A stretch of 64,000 nt of DNA. Source: DATCJA01 sp963814955 (GTDB lineage Bacteria; Acidobacteriota; Vicinamibacteria; Vicinamibacterales; UBA2999). The stretch lies in NCBI GenBank assembly GCA_963814955.1, contig CAWFEX010000006.1, positions 558,001 through 622,000 on the forward strand, read 5' to 3'. Shown piece by piece: positions 27,298 to 35,805 of the stretch; positions within the stretch are counted from its first letter, which is position 1, and the number at the start of each line of letters is the position of its first letter. Made by a program: the position numbers and the translations under genes. The notes beneath the pieces are model-generated. The model was not told the DNA's origin and searched no databases. It was given only the letters and a program-made list of their open reading frames with translations.

Positions 27298-28404
27298 TTA
27301 CGGCAGGAATCTTGCCAATATCTTGGCAATCCGTGCGGAGGCGCGGCCGTCCCAGAGCGGCGGGATACCGTGCTGAACAAATCCGGACTTCACCTGCCGC
27401 CAGCCTTCGGCGATTTTCGCCGGATCCGTGCCGACGACGCTATTCGTGCCGTTGCTGACCGTAATAGGGCGCTCGGTGTTTTCCCGAAGCGTCAGGCACG
27501 GCACGCCGAGAATGGTCGTCTCTTCCTGAATACCGCCTGAGTCCGTCAGCACAACCCGGCTGCTCTCCATCAGCCCGACGAACTCGAGATAGCCAAGGGG
27601 GTCCATCAGCCGAAGCCGGCCGCTCTGTTCGAGCCGTGCAGCTCGTGGAGAATTGGCAATGCGCGGCCGCGTGCGCGGATGGACTGGAAAGAGAATCGGC
27701 ACATCCCGCGCCACTTCTGCGACTCCCTCCAGCACCCGATCGAATGCCATTGGGTCGTCGACATTGCTGGGTCGATGGACGGTGAGCAGGCCGTATCCGC
27801 CTGGCTCAACATCCAGGCTCGCCGGAATGTTCAACGCCGCGGCGCGAGCCCGATGGGCGAGCAACGTATCGATCATCGTGTTGCCGACAAAGTGGATCTT
27901 GTCCGACGAAATTCCTTCGCGTAGAAGGTTCTCGCCTCCCGAGGCCTCGGTGGTGAACAACAGATCCGAGATTTGGTCCGTTAGCAGCCGGTTTATTTCC
28001 TCCGGCATCGTGCGGTCGAAGCTTCTGAGCCCCGCTTCCACGTGGGCAACGGGCACGCCCAGCTTCACGGCAACAAGGGCGCACGCAATGGTGGAATTGA
28101 CATCTCCCGCAACCAGCACGAGGTCTGGATGGCGGTGGACCAGGACTGGCTCGAACGCAGCCATGATCGCCGCGGTCTGTTGCGCATGACTGCCCGACCC
28201 GACATTGAGGTTGACGTCGGGCGGGGGCAGGCCAAGGTCGTCGAAAAAGACCTTCGAGAGCTTGTCATCGTAATGCTGTCCCGTATGAACGATGGCCAGG
28301 GTGAAGAGGTCGGGAAACGTGCGGAGTTCCGCCACAATCGGTGCCACTTTCATGAAATTGGGGCGTGCGCCGACGACGGCGAGAATTGTGCTCGGGCGAC
28401 TCAT
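27298..28404 (-). CDS. wecB: UDP-N-acetylglucosamine 2-epimerase
   Basis: The 368-residue cytoplasmic enzyme interconverts UDP-GlcNAc and UDP-ManNAc for surface polysaccharide. Visible motifs are VVGARPNFMKVAP, HTGQHYDDKLS, HVEAGLRSFDRTMPEEINR, LLTVHRPSNVDD, LTDSGGIQEE and LRENTERP. The ATG at 28404 (MSRPSTILAVVG) is chosen over a longer open frame with no family likeness. It is divergent from the PrsT-like gene and next to the exosortase operon, a usual place for a precursor-supplying enzyme of exosortase-linked exopolysaccharide. Confidence 0.93.
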   Translation of the reverse strand: MSRPSTILAVVGARPNFMKVAPIVAELRTFPDLFTLAIVHTGQHYDDKLSKVFFDDLGLPPPDVNLNVGSGSHAQQTAAIMAAFEPVLVHRHPDLVLVAGDVNSTIACALVAVKLGVPVAHVEAGLRSFDRTMPEEINRLLTDQISDLLFTTEASGGENLLREGISSDKIHFVGNTMIDTLLAHRARAAALNIPASLDVEPGGYGLLTVHRPSNVDDPMAFDRVLEGVAEVARDVPILFPVHPRTRPRIANSPRAARLEQSGRLRLMDPLGYLEFVGLMESSRVVLTDSGGIQEETTILGVPCLTLRENTERPITVSNGTNSVVGTDPAKIAEGWRQVKSGFVQHGIPPLWDGRASARIAKILARFLP

Positions 28405-28584
28405 CTGAGCGAGAGTACCACCCCAATTCGGTGCATTCACGGAATCCTGGGTCGTCCTTGTCTCCGTGGCGTAGCAGGCCTTTAGTCGCCTTCCTGGAAG
28501 AATTATTGCCTCACCGAGACGCATGTTTCGCGTTAAGCAACTGACTGACAAAGACTTGGCGCCAAGGATTGTCTGCACGAGGCG

Positions 28585-28599
28585 TGGATTGCCGCTTGC
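28585..28599 (+). promoter_or_regulatory. Putative sigma-54 (-24/-12) promoter of the exosortase operon
   Basis: TGGATTGCCGCTTGC, followed by T, keeps GG-N10-GC and the G at position seven. It lies in the 367-bp gap between wecB and the TPR gene, about 175 bp before the ATG at 28772. No other feature is seen in that gap. Confidence 0.6.
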
Positions 28600-28771
28600 T
28601 GTGAGGATATTGCTCGCGGACGTCTGCCTACACTCCTTCTGCTCGAATTCTGATCGAAAAATGGCGGGCGGTGCCGCGGGAAGCAGCCAAGAGTCTCAGG
28701 TTTGGTCGCCAGGTGCGCTGGCGCTCGGCGCAATCTGGCAACGATCGAAGGTGAAACCGTACGAGGGCATC

Positions 28772-31036
28772 ATGAACACGCGAATGATCTCCCTGATTTG
28801 CATACTGGTGGCGGCAATACTTGCTGGCGCATGCGCCGATCCAGAGACAGCGAAGCAGCAAGCCTTCGAAAGCGGAAATCGATACTTCGATCAGAAGCAG
28901 TACGCGGAGGCGATTGTCGAGTACCGCAAGGCCATCCAGATCGATCCACGGTTCGGCGATGCGCGATACAAGCTGGCACAAGCCTACGAATTGGTGGGCA
29001 ACGTGCGCGGAGCCTATACGGAACAGATCCGGGCAGCAGATCTGCTGCCGGACAACATGGAGGTCCAAATCAAGGCCGGCGCCTACCTGCTGCTGACTCG
29101 TCAGTTCGAAGATGCGAAGTCGCGCGTGCAGCGCGTCCTCGACCGGGATCCGAAGAATGTGCAGGCGCTGGTTATCGTAGGAAACGCATCGGCAGGGTTG
29201 CGCGATCTCGACAGCGCCGTCGCCGACATCGAGCAAGCTATCGAGATAGACCCCTCACGAAGCACCAGCTACACGAATCTGGCCGCTCTGAGGCTTGCTC
29301 AGGGACAGCGGGATGCCGCGCGAGCGGCTTTTGAAAAAGCCATCAGCGTTGACCCGAGATCTGTTCCGGCCCATGTTGCATTCGCCATGTTCCAGTGGGG
29401 GAACGGCGATCGTGCAGCCGCCGAACAGTCCTTCAAGACGGCTCTCACGCTCGATCCAAGGCACCTGCTCGCGAATCGCGCCCTCGCGAGCTATTACATA
29501 GGTACAAACCGCGCGGCAGAGGCCGAACCCTATCTGAAGACCGTTGCGGCTGTCGGCGGTGACAACGAGAAACTGATGCTCGGCGATTACTACCTGCGGG
29601 CGGGACGCCTTCCGGACGCTCGTCTGGTGTTCAACACAGTGCTGAGCGAGGACCGCCCCTCCACGTCGACCACAGCTGAAATCCGCCTCGCCCAAATTAC
29701 TTACGTCGAAAAACGCACCGCCGACGCCCACGCCGCGATCGACAAAGTGCTGGCGCGTGAACCGGCTAACGTACGGGCACTTACGGTGAAAGCTCGTTGG
29801 CTGCTCGTCGAGCAGCAAACAGGGCAGGCGCTGAAGCACGCCACTGCGGCGACGATAGCGGATCCCGAATCGGCGCCCGCTCATTATTTACTCGGACAAG
29901 CCCAAGTCGCAGTGCGGGATCTCGATGCGGCACAAAAGTCGTTCACTGAAGTATTACGCCTCAATCCTCGCGCCGTGGCTGCGCAACTCCAGTTGTCGGC
30001 AGCGACACTGGCCCGTGGCGAAACCGACGCCGCGGTTCAATTCGCACGCGAGGCAATCAAAAGCGTTCCCGGTAGCCCGTCCGCCCGGCTGACGCTGGCG
30101 CGTGGTCTTCTGGCCCAGGGCCAGATCGCACTGGCGCGGACGGAAGTGGCCGCTCTCCTCAAGCAATACCCGAATGCGTCACCCATACATTCGCTGAGCG
30201 GCGCGATCAAGGTCACCTCCAAAGATTTTGCTGGCGCGCGCACTGAATACGAACGCGCGCTCGCGCTGGATCCCAAGTCGATCGAAGCCTTGCGCGGCCT
30301 CACGATGGTCGATCTCGCTCAGAAAAACGGCACTCGTGCGCGAGCGCGTCTCGAAACAGAACTGACCTCGCAACCGGACCGTACAGAACTACTCGCACTT
30401 GCGGCGAATGTGTATCTCAGAGAACGGGAGTTCCCGAAAGCAGAACAGGTACTGCACCACCTGATCGATGTCGACCCATCAAATATGAGTGGCTACTCGA
30501 TGCTGGGCCAGGCGTACCTGATGCAGCAGAAACTGGATGCCGGCCGAGCGGAGTACCAAAAACGGATTCGCTTGAACCAAAAGGACGTAACCGCGCACCT
30601 GATGATCGCCATGATCCACGAGGCGCAGAAGAAACCATCGGAAGCCGCGAAGAAATACGAAGAGGTGCTGGCGATCGATACTCGTTCGACGATCGCAGCC
30701 AACAACCTCGCTTACCTTTATGCCGAGGCGGGCCAGAATCTCGACCGGGCCTTGAGCCTCGCCCAGACAGCGGTCGGGCAGGCGCCGGATAATGCCGCGA
30801 TACAGGACACACTCGGGTGGGTGTACTACAAGAAGGAGCTCACCGATCTCGCGATCCGCACGTTCGAGCAAAGCATCGCGAAGGATCCGGACAACCCTAT
30901 CTACCACTATCACCTCGGGCTCGCGTACCTAAAAAGCGGAAACGTGGGGCGGGGTCGTCAGTCGCTGCAGGCCGCTTTGAAGCTGCGTCCTGGTTATGCC
31001 GATGCGCAGCGTGCGCTTAAGTCGGTCGCGGGTTGA
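28772..31036 (+). CDS. PrsT-like TPR lipoprotein of the exosortase system
   Basis: A short signal (MNTRMISLICILVAAILAG) ends at a Cys (AGACADPE) that may be lipidated. The remaining 730 residues are about 18-20 TPR units, for example FESGNRYFDQKQYAEAIVEYRKAIQ, recurring with LDPR/IDPS turns every 34 residues. It matches the large PEP-CTERM-system TPR proteins (TIGR02917, PrsT) in size and place, directly upstream of exosortase. These are thought to act in the periplasm in polymer export or assembly. GAGGG before the ATG supports the start. The gap to exosortase is 19 bp, so they form one operon. Its TPR ending resembles that of the TIGR03790 protein. Confidence 0.85.
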   Translation: MNTRMISLICILVAAILAGACADPETAKQQAFESGNRYFDQKQYAEAIVEYRKAIQIDPRFGDARYKLAQAYELVGNVRGAYTEQIRAADLLPDNMEVQIKAGAYLLLTRQFEDAKSRVQRVLDRDPKNVQALVIVGNASAGLRDLDSAVADIEQAIEIDPSRSTSYTNLAALRLAQGQRDAARAAFEKAISVDPRSVPAHVAFAMFQWGNGDRAAAEQSFKTALTLDPRHLLANRALASYYIGTNRAAEAEPYLKTVAAVGGDNEKLMLGDYYLRAGRLPDARLVFNTVLSEDRPSTSTTAEIRLAQITYVEKRTADAHAAIDKVLAREPANVRALTVKARWLLVEQQTGQALKHATAATIADPESAPAHYLLGQAQVAVRDLDAAQKSFTEVLRLNPRAVAAQLQLSAATLARGETDAAVQFAREAIKSVPGSPSARLTLARGLLAQGQIALARTEVAALLKQYPNASPIHSLSGAIKVTSKDFAGARTEYERALALDPKSIEALRGLTMVDLAQKNGTRARARLETELTSQPDRTELLALAANVYLREREFPKAEQVLHHLIDVDPSNMSGYSMLGQAYLMQQKLDAGRAEYQKRIRLNQKDVTAHLMIAMIHEAQKKPSEAAKKYEEVLAIDTRSTIAANNLAYLYAEAGQNLDRALSLAQTAVGQAPDNAAIQDTLGWVYYKKELTDLAIRTFEQSIAKDPDNPIYHYHLGLAYLKSGNVGRGRQSLQAALKLRPGYADAQRALKSVAG

Positions 31037-31055
31037 CCCAACACCTGCTTCCGAA

Positions 31056-31964
31056 ATGAGCAGGTCGGCTGCCGGTATCTCGACGGCCACCGTCGAGCGG
31101 GCTGAAATCCAGCACCCGTCCAACTCGGCGCGGTGGCGGGTCGCCGCTCTCGGCCTGCTGACCCTCGAGCTGATCGTCCTCTACGCCCCGACGACAAAGT
31201 TCCTCTGGGAGCGGTGGACGATGAGCGTGTGGCACAACGCACATGGAGTGCTGGTCCCGCCCGTCGTCGCATATCTCATCTATCAGGAGCTGAAAAAGTT
31301 TCAGGGAACGCCAACACCGGCCGGCAGCATCTGGGGGTTCGTGTTCCTGATCCCGGCTCTTATCATTCATTCGCTCGATACAGGCATGCACACGCAGCTG
31401 CTCTCGGCGGCATCGATCCTTATCGCGCTGCCCGGACTGTCGTTGCTGCTTCTTGGCGTTGAACGCACCCGGGCGATTCTGTTTCCGCTCGCCTTTCTTG
31501 CGGCGGCGCTGCCCATTCCTCTCGGCATGACGGAGCAGATCCATATGCAGCTCCGGCTGTTTACCACCGCTGCAACAGCCCTGCTGGTGCCGATGCTCGG
31601 CATTCCAGCATTTGCCGAAGGAACCACACTGCAGCTGCCGGTGGGCCCGCTCGAGATCGCGGACGCCTGCAGCGGGTTCTCGACGCTGTACGCGGCCGGC
31701 GCCGTGGCGTGCTTGACGGCATATTCAACGTCAGGCTGGCGCCGGCGCGCGCTCGTGCTCCTGAGCGCCGCGCCTCTGGCCATCGCCGCCAACATCCTGC
31801 GAATCGTACTCCTGGCGGCGCTGGTCGTGTGGCAAGGTGCGGAAGTGCTCGAGACGTTCATTCATCCGCTGTCAGGGATGATGACCTTTGCCTTGGCGCT
31901 ACCTGTTATCTTCTGGCTAGGCGGTGACCCGCAGCCCGAAGCCGCGCCGGAGACCATCACGTGA
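31056..31964 (+). CDS. Exosortase
   Basis: The protein has about eight membrane helices (ALGLLTLELIVLYA, GFVFLIPALIIHSL, SILIALPGLSLLLLGV and others). It carries the transpeptidase triad of the exosortase family: Cys in DACSGFSTLYAAGAVACL (about residue 208), Arg in ANILRIVLLAAL and His in HPLSGMMTFALALP. It processes PEP-CTERM tags at the outer face of the inner membrane; the substrate in this window is at 20740. The ATG at 31056 is used; earlier in-frame codons would overlap the TPR gene. The stop overlaps the GTG of the EpsI-like gene. The C-terminal EpsI domain is encoded separately here, as in some subtypes; I cannot name the subtype. Confidence 0.93.
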   Translation: MSRSAAGISTATVERAEIQHPSNSARWRVAALGLLTLELIVLYAPTTKFLWERWTMSVWHNAHGVLVPPVVAYLIYQELKKFQGTPTPAGSIWGFVFLIPALIIHSLDTGMHTQLLSAASILIALPGLSLLLLGVERTRAILFPLAFLAAALPIPLGMTEQIHMQLRLFTTAATALLVPMLGIPAFAEGTTLQLPVGPLEIADACSGFSTLYAAGAVACLTAYSTSGWRRRALVLLSAAPLAIAANILRIVLLAALVVWQGAEVLETFIHPLSGMMTFALALPVIFWLGGDPQPEAAPETIT

Positions 31965-32590
31965 TTTCGAGTCGCTTCGTTCCGATCGTCTGTGCTCTCG
32001 TCGCACTAGCGCTCGTTCCGACGTACATCCACAGCTACGCCGGTTCGACGGTGCAGGACGGTCGCAGGACGGGCTCGATTTCTGACTCACTCGCGCATTA
32101 CCGCGGCGCATCGTCCGGCCGGAACGCTACCTGGGGCAAGCGGCGATTCGACAGTGACGATTGGCTGGAGCGGGTTTACCGGTCGTCGAATGACGAGGTG
32201 AAGCTTACGGTCATCCGATCGTACGATCCGAAGAGCCTGTACCATCATCCGGAGCTGGCGGTTTCAAATGGTCCGAGTTACGCGAATTCGGAAGTAAGGC
32301 GGTTTCGGCAGCGGCCGGATATTCCAGTCCACGTACTCTCAACAACCGGTGAACAGCGAGTCGTCGCGTTATACGCACTTCACTACGGCGATACGTTCGT
32401 ACAGGATCCCATTCGATTTCAGCTTCGCACCGCGGGAGAGCTGCTGTTCAGCGGCCGAAAGCCGATGACGCTCTTCTTCCTGACCGACGAGAGCGTCCCC
32501 GCCGGCACCGGCGTCGACGCACTTCCGTCGCTGGAGCTGTTTTTTGAGGCAATTGACCAGTTCGTCGCCAACGGCGGCCCGGCCCAATAG
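31961..32590 (+). CDS. EpsI-like (DUF3485) exosortase-associated protein
   Basis: A single N-terminal membrane helix (FVPIVCALVALALVPTYI) precedes a periplasmic domain with GKRRFDSDDWLERVYRS, VKLTVIRSYDPKSLYHHPEL and VVALYALHYGDTF. This layout is typical of EpsI/DUF3485 proteins that follow or are fused to exosortase. The family's biochemical role is unsettled; it is needed for exopolysaccharide export in some bacteria. GTG start, overlapping the exosortase stop by four bases (GTGA). Its end overlaps the sulfatase-fold gene by 47 bp. Confidence 0.85.
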   Translation: MISSRFVPIVCALVALALVPTYIHSYAGSTVQDGRRTGSISDSLAHYRGASSGRNATWGKRRFDSDDWLERVYRSSNDEVKLTVIRSYDPKSLYHHPELAVSNGPSYANSEVRRFRQRPDIPVHVLSTTGEQRVVALYALHYGDTFVQDPIRFQLRTAGELLFSGRKPMTLFFLTDESVPAGTGVDALPSLELFFEAIDQFVANGGPAQ

Positions 32591-34595
32591 CGCAGCTCAT
32601 ATCGGGGGCGGCGCCGACTGGCTGTTGCCCTGGGCAGGTGTGACCGCAGCCGCCGCTGTGACCGCCACACTGTTCGACGCCGTTTTGCTCCACTATCGAC
32701 GCGCCTATTTCACGGGCGGATTCCTTGCACGGGATTTCGTCACATCTCCGGTCGAGGCGGTGGCGTTCGTTGGCGGATCGTTCTTCACAGATGCCGCCGT
32801 TGCCGGCGTCATCGTCTGGGCGGCACTCTGGCTGTTCGGACGGTTCGCGGTCCGTCGGCACCTGGCGCTCGCCGCGGCGTTCATTCTGGCACTCCTGCCG
32901 ATCTTCACTGCCGATTTCGTCGAGTACCAGCTGATCACGTATCTGGGGGACGCATTCGATCTTCGGCTGCTTTTCGAGCTCTCGGGGTGGAGCACCGGTG
33001 AAGTCCTGGCCGTATCGTCCGCACATTTGAGCAGGGTCGCGTGGATCGTCGCAGGCGCCGCGATACTCGCGATCCTTGTGCTGTGGCTGGCGGCGCGGCG
33101 CATTCGGATTCCGCTCGAAGGCCTGGGCCGCGTGCCGGCATGGCCGAGCCTCCTGCTTGTCATTGCCGTCTTCTTCAGCGGTGCCACCGTCATGACACTG
33201 CTCCGCAGCGGGAGCGACGTGCTCGACAACGGCCTCCGGCGGAAGCCAACCGGACGACTCCTCGGTTCGGTTGTGGAAGCGGCCACGGATCTCGACCGTG
33301 ACGGTTACGGGATGCTTGGACGTCCGGACGATCCGAGTCTGTTTGACGAGCGTGTTCGTCCCTATGCCCTTGACGTCCCGGGCAATGGGGTCGATGAAGA
33401 CGGCGTCGGCGGCGATCTCCCGGCGGACGTGACACCCTATACCGAGGGGGCCCCTTTCGTCGCATGGCGATCCAAGCCCGATGTCGTCCTCATCGTGCTG
33501 GAAAGCTTCCGCGCGGACGTCCGCGGGGCGCACCTGGGCGGGAAGCCCGTGACGCCGGTCCTGGACAGCCTTGCCGCCAAGGGCATCGCGCCTGTGCACG
33601 CGTACTCGCATAACGGTTACACAGTTCAGTCGCGGCGGCACATCTTCTCTGGCAGCGTCGCGGACATCCGTAGAGACAACACACTCATAGACGATTTCAA
33701 AAGGCAGGGGTACGAAGTCGCCTACTTCTCGGGCCAGGACGAATCGTTCGGAGGCCCACAACAGGGCGTTGGCTTCGACCGTGCCGACGTCGCCTACGAC
33801 GCACGAACCGATCGAGAACGCCGCTATTCTGAATTCACGACGGCAGGCAGCCTGGCCGTCCCATACGGCGTAGTGCAGGAGCGGGTCGCGGCCTTCCTTG
33901 ATGGAAGGCGCAATGACAGGCCGCTTTTCCTATACGTGAACTTTCACGACACGCACTTTCCATACCACCATCGAGCCATTCAACCGCTCCTCGAGGCGCC
34001 GATCGTGTCGCAGTCGAACATCGCTCCCGGCCGCGCCGGCGAGCTGCGCGAAATGTACATGAACACGGCGTCGAACGTGGACCACTCGATCGGTGAAGTG
34101 GTCGCACACGTACGCCTCGCCCTTGGACGGGAACCGGGCGTCATCGTCTTGAGCGACCACGGCGAAAGCCTGTTCGACGAAGGATTTCTGGGCCACGGCT
34201 ATTCGCTGAACGATGCGCAGACACGGATTCCGCTCGTCGTGTCCAATCTTCCCATCGCCATCGAAGAACCCTTCGCTCAGGCGGACTTGCGCGATGCGAT
34301 TGCCGCAGCGCTGGCCCGGAACCCTGATACCGAACGAAAACCAACCCTTACCACGAGCCCATCGCGAACGGTGTTTCAGTATCTCGGCATGATTACGCGC
34401 CCGGCGCAGATTGCGCTGACCGGCCTCGATGGCCGCATCGCGTACGACTTCCGCGAGGGAAGAGCACGGATTGGTGGCGACGAGTGGCAACGGCCGGAAG
34501 ATCTCAACGCCGCGCAACGTTCCGCATTTCTCAATCTGATTCAAACGTGGGAGCGGATGATGCTCGCCAGAAACGCCGTCGCTTCCACTGATTAG
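32544..34595 (+). CDS. Membrane sulfatase-fold phosphotransferase or sulfatase
   Basis: Five membrane helices occupy about residues 25-215, then an alkaline-phosphatase-superfamily domain: PDVVLIVLESFRADV (first metal Asp/Glu), HNGYTVQSRRHIFSG (likely Thr or Ser nucleophile), FLYVNFHDTHFPYH and VIVLSDHGESLFDEGFLGHG (metal ligands). The layout is that of LtaS/EptA/OpgB-like enzymes that transfer phospho-groups to surface glycans; a sulfatase role is the alternative. Between helices and enzyme lies an acidic segment, DLDRDGYGMLGRPDDP to GNGVDEDGVGGDL, similar to MopE-type metal-binding repeats. The frame opens with TTG 32544 inside the upstream gene; no better start is visible. Operon position suggests it decorates the polymer made with exosortase. 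Confidence 0.8.
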   Translation: MRQLTSSSPTAARPNSAAHIGGGADWLLPWAGVTAAAAVTATLFDAVLLHYRRAYFTGGFLARDFVTSPVEAVAFVGGSFFTDAAVAGVIVWAALWLFGRFAVRRHLALAAAFILALLPIFTADFVEYQLITYLGDAFDLRLLFELSGWSTGEVLAVSSAHLSRVAWIVAGAAILAILVLWLAARRIRIPLEGLGRVPAWPSLLLVIAVFFSGATVMTLLRSGSDVLDNGLRRKPTGRLLGSVVEAATDLDRDGYGMLGRPDDPSLFDERVRPYALDVPGNGVDEDGVGGDLPADVTPYTEGAPFVAWRSKPDVVLIVLESFRADVRGAHLGGKPVTPVLDSLAAKGIAPVHAYSHNGYTVQSRRHIFSGSVADIRRDNTLIDDFKRQGYEVAYFSGQDESFGGPQQGVGFDRADVAYDARTDRERRYSEFTTAGSLAVPYGVVQERVAAFLDGRRNDRPLFLYVNFHDTHFPYHHRAIQPLLEAPIVSQSNIAPGRAGELREMYMNTASNVDHSIGEVVAHVRLALGREPGVIVLSDHGESLFDEGFLGHGYSLNDAQTRIPLVVSNLPIAIEEPFAQADLRDAIAAALARNPDTERKPTLTTSPSRTVFQYLGMITRPAQIALTGLDGRIAYDFREGRARIGGDEWQRPEDLNAAQRSAFLNLIQTWERMMLARNAVASTD

Positions 34596-34740
34596 TCCGG
34601 GCCGGCTGGCCCCTCGGAACCCTTCCCCCTGTCGGATATCCGACGCACCCCCGGCCGGCGGGCCGAATCTCCGACATGGATTTCGCGCCAAAGGCTCGCG
34701 TTTTGGCCTGATTTCCTGACGACTTGCACGGTCCGGCGCG

Positions 34741-35593
34741 GTGGCGAGCTGGTTGCTCTCCACCTCAACCGTGAAGAATTCAAGCGCCCTCAATCCTGGT
34801 GAAATAGCAGGAATTCTCGTCGGATCCAGTGCGGCCGCGCGCGAACTGCGGCAGGATATCGCGCTCGCGTCGCGAGCGCCTATCCGCGTATTGATTGCGG
34901 GTGAATACGGCGTCGGCAAGAAACGACTGGCCAGGTTGATCCATCGCCAGAGCGTTCGCAGCCGCGCGCCGTTTGTCAGCCTCCGGTGCTCGGAGCTCGA
35001 TACCGACCTGGAACCGCGCTTGTTCAGCCCCCGCAATGCGGTGAGCGCCCTGCAGCGCGCAGACGGAGGCACCGCCTTTTTCGAGGACATTGGTACGCTC
35101 TCGCCCGGAGCGCAGACTCATTTGAAGCGATTCGTCGCCAACGGGCGATATCCAGTCGGTCGGCACAAGGAGGCTTTACCGTCGGCCAAACGTGCGCGTA
35201 CTCTGTTCGACGACGGTTCCGCTGATCGATAAGCTTGCGACCGGCGTGTTCTCCCAGGAGCTGTATTACCAGCTGAACACGATCTATCTGCCGATTCCCC
35301 CGCTTCGCGAGCGGCCTGATGACATCGAGCCGCTCCTCGAGTACTTCACTGCGTATTATGCGCGGCGCGCGGGCGTCGCGGTGCCCCGTCTCAGTCACGA
35401 GTGCCGCAGCGTTTGTCGCGCTCACGACTGGCCAGGCAACGTGCGCCAATTGCAGACCGCAGCTTCGCTCTTCGTTACACGCCCGGCTCCCCATGCCCCG
35501 ATGGAAGTACTGGAATCCGCCGAGCGTCTTTGTCGCCAGTATCTCCATCTCTTAACGACCGACGACGCCATCCTGGCACACACAGTCATGTGA
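34741..35593 (+). CDS. NtrC-like AAA+ domain protein without GAFTGA, one frameshift
   Basis: GSSAAARELRQDIALASRA, GEYGVGKKRLARLIH (Walker A), GGTAFFEDIG (Walker B position), ELYYQLNTIYLPIPPLRERP and HDWPGNVRQL follow the order of the sigma-54 activator AAA+ domain. The GAFTGA loop that contacts sigma-54 is absent (RNAVSALQRADGG stands there), and Walker B reads ED where DE is usual. No receiver and no DNA-binding HTH are visible. It is therefore probably not an activator and may be a regulatory decoy. One extra base near 35160 breaks the frame after GRYPVG; joined, about 283 residues. The GTG start at 34741 is uncertain. The stop lies in the loop of a terminator hairpin. Confidence 0.7.
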
Positions 35594-35615
35594 CCTGTGC
35601 CAGGATGGATTTTTG
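35568..35615 (+). terminator. Rho-independent terminator overlapping the AAA+ stop codon
   Basis: CCATCCTGGCACA and TGTGCCAGGATGG form a perfect 13-bp stem, with the TGA stop in the 15-base loop, followed by ATTTTTG. Confidence 0.88.
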
Positions 35616-35805
35616 ATCCATCAATACGAAGTTCGTGCACGATCGACTGGATCTGCTCTTGACTGCGATCTCGTTTCGTGCAGAATGACGAGCAGAGTGC
35701 CGCGACGCGCGCAAACGTTTTTCGATCTGCGTCTGCAGCGATGAAAAGCCGTTCGCGTCTCGCGCCAACGCGTACCGATCAGCTCCGCACCGGGTTTCCT
35801 GTCAC

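Noticed and set aside
34741..35593. A functional sigma-54 activator serving the TGG-N8-TTGC promoters
   Set aside because: The GAFTGA loop, receiver and DNA-binding helix are missing, so it cannot be the activator as it stands.
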